A DNA stretch of 64,000 bases from an uncultured Acinetobacter sp. (GTDB taxonomy: Bacteria > Pseudomonadota > Gammaproteobacteria > Pseudomonadales > Moraxellaceae), in NCBI RefSeq assembly GCF_947493735.1, contig NZ_CANLSL010000003.1, positions 82,903 to 146,902 on the forward strand. Direction: 5' to 3'. A model generated the notes under the pieces. The model had not been told where the DNA came from and ran no database searches. It worked only from the letters and a program-made list of their open reading frames with translations. Shown in pieces: positions 1 to 9,547 of this stretch. The position numbers were made by a program, and so were the translations under genes. Position 1 is the stretch's first letter. Each line of letters opens with the position of its first letter.

Positions 1-155
1 GTCACGGTATCACTCGTGCATTGATCGCATCTGACGAAACTTTGAAGCCTGCGCTTCGTCAAGCTGGTTTCGTTACTCGTGACTCACGTGAAGTTGAACG
101 TAAGAAACTTGGTTTACGTAAAGCACGTAAACGTCCTCAATTCTCTAAGCGTTAA
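1..155 (+). CDS. rpsI: 30S ribosomal protein S9, 3' end only
   Basis: The reading frame beginning HGITRAL and ending RKRPQFSKR is the conserved C-terminal third of ribosomal protein S9; the final SKR reaches toward P-site tRNA in the small subunit. The gene is cut by the left window edge, so its start and its usual partner rplM, which normally precedes it, are not visible. An intrinsic terminator follows the stop by about 45 bases, so this is the end of the transcription unit. The identity is certain from the conserved tail. Confidence 0.97.
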   Translation, partial: HGITRALIASDETLKPALRQAGFVTRDSREVERKKLGLRKARKRPQFSKR

Positions 156-201
156 TTTTTTCAGAGCTACGGTTCTTTACGAATTACGATTTACAGAATC
201 G

Positions 202-230
202 AAAAAACCTCGGTATTTCCGAGGTTTTTT
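202..230 (+). terminator. Intrinsic terminator of rpsI
   Basis: AACCTCGG and CCGAGGTT pair around a short loop and are followed by a run of T; an A run precedes the stem. It ends the ribosomal protein transcript. Confidence 0.9.
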
Positions 231-514
231 ATGGTAAATAGTTAATGACGGATAGTTAATTGCTAGAGTTTCATAAATTATTATTAAAAATTACAATCCT
301 ATCGTAAGAGCCAAGTACATAGATTTCTTGTAAAGTGATAGATATGAATCTGACTTGATGCAGAGTAGCGTCAAGAATAAAGATAATATAATATGGAAAA
401 ATATGGGAATGGTTGCGTCAAAAACTCCGTAATCAAGGATCGCAACTCTGATAGTTTGTCTAAGTCAAAACTTATAATGTCTCATTTTGCTAATTTTATG
501 TAGAGGAATTAATA
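231..514. other. Intergenic region upstream of the unknown membrane protein
   Basis: AT-rich sequence with no open frame or RNA motif I can name. A TATAAT hexamer lies at 473-478 but lacks a good -35 at normal spacing. A ribosome-binding AGAGG precedes the next gene. Confidence 0.5.
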
Positions 515-1585
515 GTGAAAAATAAAGAAAATTTGATAGTTTTTCCCGTTTTAGGACCAACAATATTGTCATTTGGTTTAGTTGAGCTAGTAATTCAACT
601 TAAAGACAGTGTTGCCATGAAGTTTGCAGCCGTTGCTATCATTGCTATTATTGGTGTTCTAATGTCATATTTAACATTAAAGGGCACGCCATTTAAAAAT
701 AAGCTTGTAAGCTCATTAATAATTTTGACAATTGGAGACGCTATTTTTCTAGTATCAACAATTAATGAACTTGGTCAAATTGCTTTGTATTGCGCCATAG
801 GATACTTTTTTGTTTATGTTGTAACTATATTTTATTTAAATGATAAGAATCAATGTAGCAATAATACTGATTTAGATAAACAATATGTAGAAAAAGAACA
901 AATAAATAATAGGTCAAAAGAAAGTACGTCAAATATAAGGTGGGCTTTTGCTATTTTCATTATAGTGATCATCGCTACTGTATTTGGTTTAACTAGAGAA
1001 AAAAAGGCAGAAGAGGCGGTAGCTGATGTTAATTTTGCTTCGTATGACGATGGTTATGTCGCAACAGAGGCATCAAGCGTTGAGACAGTAGCCACAACTG
1101 AAGAAAATATTGCTTTATCGGATTCCTTGCCTTCATCAAATAGCTACATGGCGCACAATCCGCCTGCATGTGATATGGAGATCGCACCGAATGGGTTGCC
1201 TTTTCCAGAACGATCAGGATATTTGAGGAAAATGCCTGTGCGAGATTTGACAGGTTTATCAACAGTGACAATTGATAACCGTCAAAATGACAGTGATGTT
1301 TTTGTGAAGTTGTTTAACGAAGATAAAAGGCATGTTTCTAGAAACTTTTTGGTTAAAGGGTATTCTTCTTATGAAATCGTAGATATTAACAAGGGTTTAT
1401 ATACTGTAAAGGCTAAGTTTTTGAATGATTGCTCTATTACTAAATCAGAAAAATTTGAGTTAGAAGAAGTTGAAACATACGACGGCGTAAGATATTCAAC
1501 TATTTCTATGACTCTCTATAAAATTGTTGGGGGAAATATGCATACAACGCCTATTAGTGAAAGTGATTTTAACGAGGGCGATTAA
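515..1585 (+). CDS. Membrane protein of unknown function with C-terminal extracytoplasmic domain
   Basis: I do not recognise a named family. The 356-residue protein starts at GTG behind an AGAGG ribosome site. Five hydrophobic segments are visible (about residues 8-27, 35-53, 65-84, 88-107 and 143-160). A low-complexity Ser/Thr/Glu linker (165-215) leads to a soluble C-terminal part (about 220-356) that looks like a folded beta domain, with two cysteines (CDME and NDCS) that could form a disulfide. The motif VTIDNRQNDSDVFVKL and the ending YKIVGGN...ISESDF recall a domain I have seen at the C-terminus of other uncharacterised membrane proteins (memory, not a search). AT-richer than its neighbours and sitting alone between rpsI and a hydrolase, it may be a lineage-specific acquisition. 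Confidence 0.8.
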   Translation: MKNKENLIVFPVLGPTILSFGLVELVIQLKDSVAMKFAAVAIIAIIGVLMSYLTLKGTPFKNKLVSSLIILTIGDAIFLVSTINELGQIALYCAIGYFFVYVVTIFYLNDKNQCSNNTDLDKQYVEKEQINNRSKESTSNIRWAFAIFIIVIIATVFGLTREKKAEEAVADVNFASYDDGYVATEASSVETVATTEENIALSDSLPSSNSYMAHNPPACDMEIAPNGLPFPERSGYLRKMPVRDLTGLSTVTIDNRQNDSDVFVKLFNEDKRHVSRNFLVKGYSSYEIVDINKGLYTVKAKFLNDCSITKSEKFELEEVETYDGVRYSTISMTLYKIVGGNMHTTPISESDFNEGD

Positions 1586-1591
1586 CACATA

Positions 1592-1622
1592 AAAAAAGAG
1601 CCACCGTTATGGCAGCTCAATT
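1592..1622 (-). terminator. Intrinsic terminator of the alpha/beta hydrolase gene
   Basis: On the minus strand a GAGC...GCTC hairpin with inner GCCA/TGGC pairing is followed by seven T. It lies just past the hydrolase stop and also just past the converging membrane-protein gene. Confidence 0.65.
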
Positions 1623-1647
1623 TTAAAAAATCAAAACACAAGATGAG

Positions 1648-2451
1648 CTACAGCAAATCTTGACGAATTAATGATTTGACTTTTTCAACCGTATCTAGCG
1701 GATGCTCTAGTGGGAACATATGTCCACCTTCGACCACTTGAAAAGGAATACCTAACTTACGCTTTGCCACGTGAGGAAATTTACGCTTTAAAAATTGACT
1801 ATCTTGCCCAACGACTAAATCTACTGGAACTTTTGGCTTAGGTTGAGGCAACCACCACAGCGATGGATTTTTTCTAAAAATTTCCACTTCGGCTGCCTTA
1901 GGAATGGTTAAAGTCACACCACCACGCACGGTATCTTCAGTTAAACCGTGTTGAATATAAGCATTAAAGCAATCGGGATCAAAGTCTTTAAAAAAGCCTC
2001 GACCTGATAAAAGCTGTGCAGCTTGATCACGACTTTCCCAGTGATCACGGCGATGCTTTGACAATCCCGCAGGTGTGATTTGATCCACGAACTTTGGATA
2101 AAACAATTTGGACATATGGAAGACCAAAGATGCTGCGCCCAAGATCAATGGCGGATCAAGCATAATCACTTGGCTGATCAAGTCTGGACGCTTATTCGAC
2201 ACCATAAAACTCAGCACAGAACCGAGCGAGTGCCCTAGCGCGATCACCTTACCACCATTGGCTTGTGATTCAATGCTATCTGTAATTTGCTGAACCAAAT
2301 AATCCCAATGATTGGTAATCGGATAGCGAGGATTCGCACCAATCGGTGTGGTATAGATGATGTCATATTCATCAGACAGCGCATCAAATAGCTTTTGATA
2401 GGTTTCAGATGGAATGCCGTTGGCATGAGCAAAATGAATCAGTGGTTTCAT
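1648..2451 (-). CDS. Alpha/beta hydrolase
   Basis: A 267-residue single-domain hydrolase of the alpha/beta fold. The nucleophile elbow is GHSLGS with Ser75; an acidic residue in VVGQDSQ and a histidine in EGGHMFPLEHP complete a plausible catalytic triad in the expected order. The oxyanion strand HFAHANGIPSETY is near the N-terminus. There is no signal peptide, so it should be cytoplasmic. The substrate cannot be read from the sequence; lipase/esterase or haloperoxidase-like relatives are common. It is transcribed alone, downstream of and on the same strand as the SppA-type protease with a 160-base gap. Confidence 0.88.
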   Translation of the reverse strand: MKPLIHFAHANGIPSETYQKLFDALSDEYDIIYTTPIGANPRYPITNHWDYLVQQITDSIESQANGGKVIALGHSLGSVLSFMVSNKRPDLISQVIMLDPPLILGAASLVFHMSKLFYPKFVDQITPAGLSKHRRDHWESRDQAAQLLSGRGFFKDFDPDCFNAYIQHGLTEDTVRGGVTLTIPKAAEVEIFRKNPSLWWLPQPKPKVPVDLVVGQDSQFLKRKFPHVAKRKLGIPFQVVEGGHMFPLEHPLDTVEKVKSLIRQDLL

Positions 2452-2614
2452 AGCTTATATTCGTATTGGATTAGACCTTCATCTTCTCCCTCTTGCTGAT
2501 TTCTGACAAGAGGAAGAACTGAGCGGTTTTACTATTGCAATGCACACTTCTGCAAATAAGATCGCAAGATTAATTCGCTATAACTTTGCGACCGTGTTAC
2601 TGCAATTTTACTTA

Positions 2615-3661
2615 TTACTGTAATTTTGCTTGTGACTGGGCTTCGATCTGTTGATTGATCGACTGACCAATACCATTTCCGATAGATGTACCAACCGTGC
2701 CAAGCAAAGATTCAAACGGACTACGTTTTACGGTGTAGTCTACTTTTTTATCTACTTTCAGTTCACGTGCTAAAGTGGTGAGATTGCCTGCTTTGTCAGC
2801 CAAACCAATTTTGATCGCTTGATCACCTGTCCAAAATAGTCCTGAGAACAAGTCTGGCGTATCTGCTTTTAGACGTTTACCACGACCTTCTTTCACTGCT
2901 GTGATAAAGTGTTGATGGACATTATTCAGCAAGGCTTGCACATGGGCTTTCTCTTCTGCATCGACTGGCTTCGTCCAACTCAATAATGACTTATGATCAC
3001 CCGAAGTCATGGTACGATCTTCCACGCCTAATTTCTTCGCAAGCTCAGTCACACCATAGTTTGGCATCACCACACCGATCGAACCGACAATACTTGATGG
3101 ATTGACATAGATTTCATCAGCAGCTGATGCAATATAATACGCACCCGATGCACCCATATCTCCAATGATGGCATAGACTTTTTTATCGGTGTTTTGTGAT
3201 TTTTGATAACGAATCTCTTGCCAAATCTCATCCGACTGCACTGGCGAGCCACCCGGCGAGTTGATGTTAAGCACGACTGCTTTGGCATTTTTCGCTTCAA
3301 AAGCACGCTTCAATGCTTTGTTGGTGTCTTTACTATTTACGCTATTGGGATCGCCTGCGATCATACCTTGAATATCCACGACGGCGATATGCTCATCAGA
3401 TACGATCGGCGCACCATCCACTTGCGAACCTGTGCTACACCCTTTTCCGAGCATAATCAAAATAAACATCAAATAGAGAAATGAAAGTAATTTAAAGAAA
3501 ATGCCCCAACGACGTGTACGACGTTGCTCTTCCACAGACGCCATCACGGCTTTTTCTAATATTTTCCACTCTTGACCTTGCACTTGGTTTTGATCCGAAT
3601 GATTTGAAGGACTGTTTGATTGTTGTTCTGAAGATGGTTTTGGTGGCCAATCTGACATCAT
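2615..3661 (-). CDS. sppA: Signal peptide peptidase SppA-type serine protease (single-domain)
   Basis: Membrane-bound S49-family serine protease expected to cut leftover signal peptides. It has a hydrophilic Ser/Gln-rich N-terminal tail, one transmembrane helix at about 52-72, then one protease domain. Ser172 in GASGAYYIA is the probable nucleophile and Lys223 in SGDHKSLL the general base; their spacing of 51 matches short SppA enzymes such as that of Bacillus, not the fused double-domain E. coli form. Length (348 aa) also fits the short form. An AGGAAAG ribosome site lies just before the paired ATG codons. The next gene upstream (LpxL-like) is divergent. Confidence 0.92.
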   Translation of the reverse strand: MMSDWPPKPSSEQQSNSPSNHSDQNQVQGQEWKILEKAVMASVEEQRRTRRWGIFFKLLSFLYLMFILIMLGKGCSTGSQVDGAPIVSDEHIAVVDIQGMIAGDPNSVNSKDTNKALKRAFEAKNAKAVVLNINSPGGSPVQSDEIWQEIRYQKSQNTDKKVYAIIGDMGASGAYYIASAADEIYVNPSSIVGSIGVVMPNYGVTELAKKLGVEDRTMTSGDHKSLLSWTKPVDAEEKAHVQALLNNVHQHFITAVKEGRGKRLKADTPDLFSGLFWTGDQAIKIGLADKAGNLTTLARELKVDKKVDYTVKRSPFESLLGTVGTSIGNGIGQSINQQIEAQSQAKLQ

Positions 3662-3813
3662 GCTTTCCTAAATAAAGGTTTTGGCACATCATACAGTTTA
3701 TCTATTAAACTGCCTATATTGATCTGTAAATCTTCTTTATCTCGTTGTTTTTAGCTTATAATTCAGGTAAATTTTTTCATTATTATTTTGGTTTATTGAT
3801 TTTTCTGTGAGTT

Positions 3814-4746
3814 ATGCAAAACAAGTCTAATGGATTAGCTTGGCTAGTACGCCTATTTCATTACACGCCCTTGAAGTTGTTACAACTTTTAGCGGTGATG
3901 ATCGCTAATATTTTATCGATCATGCCGTCGTTTAAGACCATTCAAACGATTCGGCTGAATATCGAAATTGCACTTGCCTATTTATCAGCCCCTGAACGAG
4001 AACACGTTACTCAACAAGCCATCAAAAATGAATTGTGCTCCTATTTTGAGTTCTTCCACGTTTGGAGCAACAACAATCAACAAAACCTCGCATTGATTCA
4101 TCAAGTACATGGACATGAACGCCTGAAGCAAGCTTTAGCTGAAGAAAAAGGTGCTGTTCTGATTGTGCCGCACTTTGGCACTTGGGAAGTGATGAATGCG
4201 TGGATTTCTCAACATACCGATCTCACCATCATGTATATGCCGATCAAAAATCCAAACATGGATCAGATCGTACTTGAGGCACGCCAACGTGAAGGTGCAA
4301 CACTGGTACAAACCAACGAAACTGGTGTGAAGCAAATTTTTAAAGCATTAAAGAATGGTGGCACAACGGTGATTCTTCCAGATCATACGCCAAAACAAGG
4401 TGGTGAGATCGTGCCGTGGTTTGGTGTTCCTGTGGAAAGTAGCCAGCTCTGCGCAAAAATGATTCAGAAGACAGGCGCACGTGCATTGATACTTTATGCG
4501 CTTCGAAATGACCAATCAGGATTTGATATACATATCGAAGCGATGGATCCGCAGATTTATGATCGTAGTCTAAATGGTACGACAATCATCCATCAACATA
4601 TCGAACAGCTTATTCGACGCCATCCGCAGCATTATCACTGGAGTTATAAACGCTTCAAAGCCAATCCTGAAAGCAAAAAGGTATATAGCTTGCCTCATAC
4701 AGAAAGCATCGACTTAATTCGTACTATCCAATCTCGAAACACTTAA
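3814..4746 (+). CDS. Lipid A biosynthesis acyltransferase (LpxL/HtrB family)
   Basis: A 310-residue member of the LpxL/LpxM late acyltransferase family, which adds secondary acyl chains to lipid A at the inner membrane. The N-terminal hydrophobic stretch (about 22-37) is the usual single anchor. The catalytic HX4(D/E) motif is H120 to E125 in PHFGTWEVM, and LPDHTPKQGGEIVPWFG is the conserved second block. The C-terminal HYHWSYKRFK is typical. Which acyl position it modifies cannot be told here. The gene converges on comEC with about 25 bases between stops and is divergent from the sppA-type gene. Confidence 0.93.
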   Translation: MQNKSNGLAWLVRLFHYTPLKLLQLLAVMIANILSIMPSFKTIQTIRLNIEIALAYLSAPEREHVTQQAIKNELCSYFEFFHVWSNNNQQNLALIHQVHGHERLKQALAEEKGAVLIVPHFGTWEVMNAWISQHTDLTIMYMPIKNPNMDQIVLEARQREGATLVQTNETGVKQIFKALKNGGTTVILPDHTPKQGGEIVPWFGVPVESSQLCAKMIQKTGARALILYALRNDQSGFDIHIEAMDPQIYDRSLNGTTIIHQHIEQLIRRHPQHYHWSYKRFKANPESKKVYSLPHTESIDLIRTIQSRNT

Positions 4747-4772
4747 GTTCTAAACACCTAACTTCTGAACAT

Positions 4773-7352
4773 TCAATTCAGCCCCGCACGCTTCAAGACT
4801 AATTCGTTGTTTGGTTGTAACCACTTCCGATCTGCTCGTCGGTATTGCCATGTCCAAGTTGAGTCAGCTTCTTTCTGCTCAATATGAACCCCACCCATCT
4901 GCGCCGTATCCACATAGGGAATATTTAAAGCCTCTAAGCGTGCAATGGTTTCAGGTGTTGGATGTCCATAACGGTTATCGATTCCCACAGAGATCACAGC
5001 CAATTTCGGTTGAATTTGTTTTAAAAAATCATAAGCTGAACTGTGCCGACTACCATGATGCCCAAGCACTAAAATATCAGCTTCTAAATCAGGATAATCT
5101 CGCATCAATTGGTATTCGGTGAGCCAACCTGCATCGCCCATCATGAGAATTTTGAAAATGTCGGTCGCATGATTCGAAGTGATTAAAACCACACATGAGC
5201 TTTCATTTGTATTTTGTAATAAGCCACTTTCAATCGGTTCATTTGATATTGGTGAAAGTACCTCAAATTTCACCTCACCCCATTGCCAAGATTGACCTCG
5301 CTCACATTGGATAAATGGCACATCAGGATAATTGGTCACACCGTCTTCTTGTTCATTACTGCGCAATTGTTTTACAGCGATCTCTCGCACAATCGCATCT
5401 GTACCACCACGATGATCAAGATCAAGATGCGTCAATAATATTTCATCCAATTTACGAATACCTTGATCACGCAAATACGGCACGATCACACGGTCGCCCA
5501 TCGTCGGTTGACCTGCTTGCCATGCCCCCATACCTGTATCTAGCAACATATGATGCTTCTGTGTATGTACCGCAATGGCTTGCCCCTGCCCCACATCAAG
5601 AATATCCACCGTCAAATGTGCACGCAAACTTTGTTGAAAAAATATCGGAATCAGAAAAAATATTGCCCAATAACGAGCAATTAAACCTTTAGGCAACATC
5701 AAAATCGCCACAGCAATCGCAATACACAATAAGCTCATACCAGTGAAAAAGCTCGGTAAATATAACGCCGTCGCAATCGGCTCAATCGCCTTTAAAATCG
5801 AATGAAAAATGGACAATAAAAATACTGAGAATCCCCACAGCAATTCACCTGTAGGCTCACCAATGATCGGAATCACTTGCCAAATCAACGCCGATAAAAT
5901 ATTCAGCGGCACAATAATCAAACTTAAAAATGGAATCGCAAGCAAATTGACCAATGGTGAAAGCATTGAAACTGCCTTAAACTGCCACAGCACGATTGGT
6001 AATAAGGCAATAAATACACGCCATTGCGTCTGCAACAATACGGAAAAAGCATATTTTAAATGATCGACAAAAGTATCTTCAGGATGCGTTTCATGTTTTT
6101 GTACTTGGCGATAGATCAGGAGTAAAATCCCTGATGCGACAAAAGATAGCCAAAATGCTGCGGATAAAATCGCAAAACAATCCAAAATCAGTACGATCAC
6201 CGCCGCCATCAGCAACATCGTCAAAGTTGAAATCTGCCACCGTTGCCATAGACAAATACTGGCAATGCAGGCAATCAACCACGTGCGTAATGCTGGAATC
6301 TCAAAGCCTGTAAACACCACATAAAAACTGACAAGGCTTAGAAAGATCGGGATATAGAATAATTGTCGTGGAAACTTTAAATAGAGCGTTTCTAATCGAC
6401 CGACTCGCATAGACAGATGTAACGTTTTCATCAAAGCCCACGTCAACATCGCTGCCAAAAGTAGCACATGTGGTCCTGAAATTGCTAAAAGATGACTAAT
6501 GCCCAGCACCTGAAAACGCTGTGTGGTGGCTTGATCAATACCGCTTCGATCACCTGTCAATAAAGCTAAAAGTAACCCTTGTTCTTGGCTATGCCGTGCT
6601 ATTTCAAAGTCGTTGTGATGACTAAAATTGTTTTGCTCTAAAAGCTGTTGCCGAAACTCAAACCGTAATTTTTCAACCTGTAATCGCCAATCATTGAGCA
6701 CTCCACGTTGATCCACGACGAAGCGATACCAACCCATCGACTGAACATCAGAAGCCGTAATCGGCTGACTATAAAGTACAGTTGCTGTGCCTTGAATAGC
6801 TTGCTGAAGCAACCATTTTTCTTGATCAAATCCACCACGATTAACATAGCCATGCGGTGGCTTAATGTCCAAAGTCATTTGATAAAATTGTCCAAGTCCC
6901 AACTGATCGGTACTCATGCCAATCACTTCACCTTGCGCATCATAAATCCGTTTGGGATAAAGTAATATTTTTAGACTACGATTTTGTTCGGGAATGAGGA
7001 GCTGTGCGGGCTGTCGCCAATTTTCTAATTTACCTTCACTAAGTTGTGAAATATAAACAATGCCTTCAACGGTCTGTCGTTCAATCACATCATTGGCAAG
7101 TCGATGCTGTAATCGCTGATCAGCATAGCTCATTGCCAACATCAACGTAGAAATAAAAGCAATGAATTTGAGTGAAAAATTGAGCCATTTCCAATGCAAT
7201 ACTCGATCAAAACGCCACAATAAGAGCAATAGTGATAAAGAGGTGAAACAAGGAATTGCCCAAAATAAAGAAAAATAGCGTTCAACGAATTCAAATGGCA
7301 TCCCAAGCGTGACAATCCCGATAATCCATGCCAAACACAACCAGCGAATCAC
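4773..7352 (-). CDS. comEC: DNA internalisation competence protein ComEC/Rec2
   Basis: An 859-residue inner-membrane channel protein for uptake of single-stranded DNA in natural transformation. In order: a hydrophobic N-terminus and DUF4131-like beta region (to about 240), the Competence membrane domain with many helices including LLAISGPHVLLLAAML (about 245-560), and a C-terminal metallo-beta-lactamase domain. In that last domain LLDTGMGAW, LTHLDLDHRGGTD and LGHHGSRHSS carry the metal-binding signature, so a nuclease activity is possible. The chosen start is a GTG (MIRWLCLAW). Transcribed alone; other competence genes are not in the window. Confidence 0.95.
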   Translation of the reverse strand: MIRWLCLAWIIGIVTLGMPFEFVERYFSLFWAIPCFTSLSLLLLLWRFDRVLHWKWLNFSLKFIAFISTLMLAMSYADQRLQHRLANDVIERQTVEGIVYISQLSEGKLENWRQPAQLLIPEQNRSLKILLYPKRIYDAQGEVIGMSTDQLGLGQFYQMTLDIKPPHGYVNRGGFDQEKWLLQQAIQGTATVLYSQPITASDVQSMGWYRFVVDQRGVLNDWRLQVEKLRFEFRQQLLEQNNFSHHNDFEIARHSQEQGLLLALLTGDRSGIDQATTQRFQVLGISHLLAISGPHVLLLAAMLTWALMKTLHLSMRVGRLETLYLKFPRQLFYIPIFLSLVSFYVVFTGFEIPALRTWLIACIASICLWQRWQISTLTMLLMAAVIVLILDCFAILSAAFWLSFVASGILLLIYRQVQKHETHPEDTFVDHLKYAFSVLLQTQWRVFIALLPIVLWQFKAVSMLSPLVNLLAIPFLSLIIVPLNILSALIWQVIPIIGEPTGELLWGFSVFLLSIFHSILKAIEPIATALYLPSFFTGMSLLCIAIAVAILMLPKGLIARYWAIFFLIPIFFQQSLRAHLTVDILDVGQGQAIAVHTQKHHMLLDTGMGAWQAGQPTMGDRVIVPYLRDQGIRKLDEILLTHLDLDHRGGTDAIVREIAVKQLRSNEQEDGVTNYPDVPFIQCERGQSWQWGEVKFEVLSPISNEPIESGLLQNTNESSCVVLITSNHATDIFKILMMGDAGWLTEYQLMRDYPDLEADILVLGHHGSRHSSAYDFLKQIQPKLAVISVGIDNRYGHPTPETIARLEALNIPYVDTAQMGGVHIEQKEADSTWTWQYRRADRKWLQPNNELVLKRAGLN

Positions 7353-7559
7353 GACCTTGTCGCCTTTTTAGTACAAGTTATTAAAATGAATTTTTTATAA
7401 TGAATCACTGCTTGACCATATTCAATATTTTATATTTTGAAGAATTTAAAAGTAATTGAAGCCCAGTGAATTGTCGAGCGATTTATTTAAAACTGCTCAG
7501 AAAAAAGCCGACCTATTTTGCATAGATCAGCTTTTATTAACTTCTTTCAAGATCAACAA

Positions 7560-8294
7560 TTATTCGGCGTTAAACCAAGCACCATCACGCATATGCAAGA
7601 TTCGATCTGCAGACTGTGCAAGCGACTCATCATGTGTCACGATCAACATCGCCATCTGACGCTCTGCCTGCAATTCTTTCAGCAAGCTAAAAATGCCTTG
7701 TGCCGTTTGACGATCAAGATTCCCTGTTGGCTCATCGGCAAGAATCAGATCAGGATCAGTCACCAATGCACGAGCGAGTGCCACACGCTGACGTTCGCCA
7801 CCTGATAGCTCTCCTGGTTTATGATCCATACGGTGGCTTAAACCAACTTGATCAAGTAGCTTTTCTGCCTTCTTCCTTACTTCAGTAAACGTCGTACCTT
7901 GACGAAGCATCAATGGCATACAAACATTTTCTAAGGCATTAAACTCAGGTAATAGGTGATGAAACTGATAGACAAAACCTAAGTGCAGGTTGCGTCGATG
8001 TCCACGCTCCGATTCTTTTAAGGTATCAAAGCGTTGTCCTTTAAGGAAAATTTCACCTTGCGTTGGCGTATCCAAACCGCCGAGTACATGCAGTAGCGTA
8101 CTTTTACCCGAACCACTCGCACCGATGACGGAAACGAATTCACCTTGTTGTACTGATAAATCCAATCCACGCAACACATCAACTTGATTACGCCCATCAT
8201 CAAAACGACGATGTACATTTTTTGCTTCAAGGACAATATTGGTTTGGCTGTTCATCGCTTGGCGCTTTTCATTAGTCATATTTTCATTACTCAT
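7560..8294 (-). CDS. lolD: Lipoprotein-releasing system ATP-binding protein LolD
   Basis: ATPase of the LolCDE transporter that frees mature lipoproteins from the inner membrane to LolA. Walker A is GASGSGKST (about residues 58-66), the ABC signature is LSGGERQR, and Walker B ends LILADEPTGNLD. I placed the start at the ATG that overlaps the lolC stop by 8 bases because a GGAGG lies 9 bases upstream of it; this gives 244 residues. A shorter start at 8255 (231 residues) matches the family more tightly but has no good ribosome site. Translation is probably coupled to lolC. No separate lolE follows, so LolC may be the only membrane partner type (an LolF-like arrangement), although another copy could be elsewhere. 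Confidence 0.96.
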   Translation of the reverse strand: MSNENMTNEKRQAMNSQTNIVLEAKNVHRRFDDGRNQVDVLRGLDLSVQQGEFVSVIGASGSGKSTLLHVLGGLDTPTQGEIFLKGQRFDTLKESERGHRRNLHLGFVYQFHHLLPEFNALENVCMPLMLRQGTTFTEVRKKAEKLLDQVGLSHRMDHKPGELSGGERQRVALARALVTDPDLILADEPTGNLDRQTAQGIFSLLKELQAERQMAMLIVTHDESLAQSADRILHMRDGAWFNAE

Positions 8295-9522
8295 AACGTA
8301 GCGCCTCCGCAGGTTGTGTCTTGGCTGCACGCAAAGCAGGATAGATCGTTGCAAGGAAGCTGAGTAGCAAAGACAACACCACAATCACTGCCACATCACG
8401 CCATAGCAGCTCTGACGGTAAATAATTAATCACATAAGCAGCGAGTGGATTCAATCCTAAAGCATTGGTCACCCAGCTAAATACCGAACTAATCGACAAT
8501 GCCACGGTAACACCGAGTATCGTCCCGAAGAATGTGCCGATCACACCAATGACGGTGCCATGCACAATAAAGATTTTGGTAATGGTGGATGGCGTTGCGC
8601 CCAATGTCCGTAAAATCGCAATATCAGCTTGTTTATCAGCGACGATCAGCACCAGTGACGATACGATGTTAAATGCGGCAACCAGTACGATGAGGAAAAG
8701 TAATAATCCAATCATGAATTTTTCCATTTGGATCGCACTAAACAAGCTACCGTGTGTATAACTCCAATCCGAACCATAGAAATGTGGCGGCAATTGGCTT
8801 AACGCTTGATCAACCACATCAGGCGCAGCGAATACATCATCGAGCTTCATACGTACACTTTGCGCACCTTGAGGCAGTCGAAGTAAAGTTGCCGCATCAT
8901 TTAAAGCAATATAACCGACTAATCCATCGACATCTGCACCGACGCTAAAGATACCGACTAAAGTAAAGCGTTTAAAACGAGGTACCACACCTGCTGGTGA
9001 TGGTGTCGCTTCAGGCAGGATCAAGGTAATTTTGTCATTTACTCTTAAGCCAAGCGCATCGGTAAGGCTCTTACCCAAGATAATGCCGTATTCGCCTTGC
9101 TGTAAATTATTCAGTGAACCTTGCACCATGTTGTCTTGGATAATGGATACACGTGGTTCATATTTTGGGTCAATCCCATTCACCACAAGCCCTGTCACTT
9201 GTCCCTGCGAGGTGATCATCCCTTGCAACTGAGTAAATGGCGCAGCACCTTGTACATGCTCAATATTTTCTACGACAGGTAATATATTTTGCCAGTCAGT
9301 AATGATATGATTTGAAGACACGGTCGCCTGTGGCACCATACCAAGGACACGGTTTTTAATTTCATTTTGGAATCCGTTCATCACTGATAAAACAATGATG
9401 AGTACCGCAACACCGAGCATCATGCCAATCATAGAAGATAACGCATGAAAAGAGATAAAACGATTACTACGACGCGCTCGCGTGTAGCGTAAGCCTATAT
9501 AAAAAGCGATCGGTTTATACAT
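8287..9522 (-). CDS. lolC: Lipoprotein-releasing system transmembrane protein LolC (LolC/LolE family)
   Basis: A 411-residue MacB-fold permease subunit: one helix near the N-terminus (MIGMMLGVAVLIIVLSVMNG), a large periplasmic domain (about 50-270), and three C-terminal helices beginning at FMIGLLLFLIVLVAAFNIVSS. The start MYKPIAFYIGLRYTRAR is the classic LolC/E beginning. It forms an overlapping operon with lolD. The start codon is only 25 bases from the divergent PilZ-type gene, so the promoter of at least one of them must lie inside the other's coding sequence. Confidence 0.95.
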   Translation of the reverse strand: MYKPIAFYIGLRYTRARRSNRFISFHALSSMIGMMLGVAVLIIVLSVMNGFQNEIKNRVLGMVPQATVSSNHIITDWQNILPVVENIEHVQGAAPFTQLQGMITSQGQVTGLVVNGIDPKYEPRVSIIQDNMVQGSLNNLQQGEYGIILGKSLTDALGLRVNDKITLILPEATPSPAGVVPRFKRFTLVGIFSVGADVDGLVGYIALNDAATLLRLPQGAQSVRMKLDDVFAAPDVVDQALSQLPPHFYGSDWSYTHGSLFSAIQMEKFMIGLLLFLIVLVAAFNIVSSLVLIVADKQADIAILRTLGATPSTITKIFIVHGTVIGVIGTFFGTILGVTVALSISSVFSWVTNALGLNPLAAYVINYLPSELLWRDVAVIVVLSLLLSFLATIYPALRAAKTQPAEALRYE

Positions 9523-9547
9523 ACGATCAAATCCGAGGAAGTAAAAA

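Noticed and set aside
4811..5692. Plus-strand frames of 103 and 125 codons
   Set aside because: Antisense to comEC metallo-beta-lactamase domain; no signal, ribosome site or family match.
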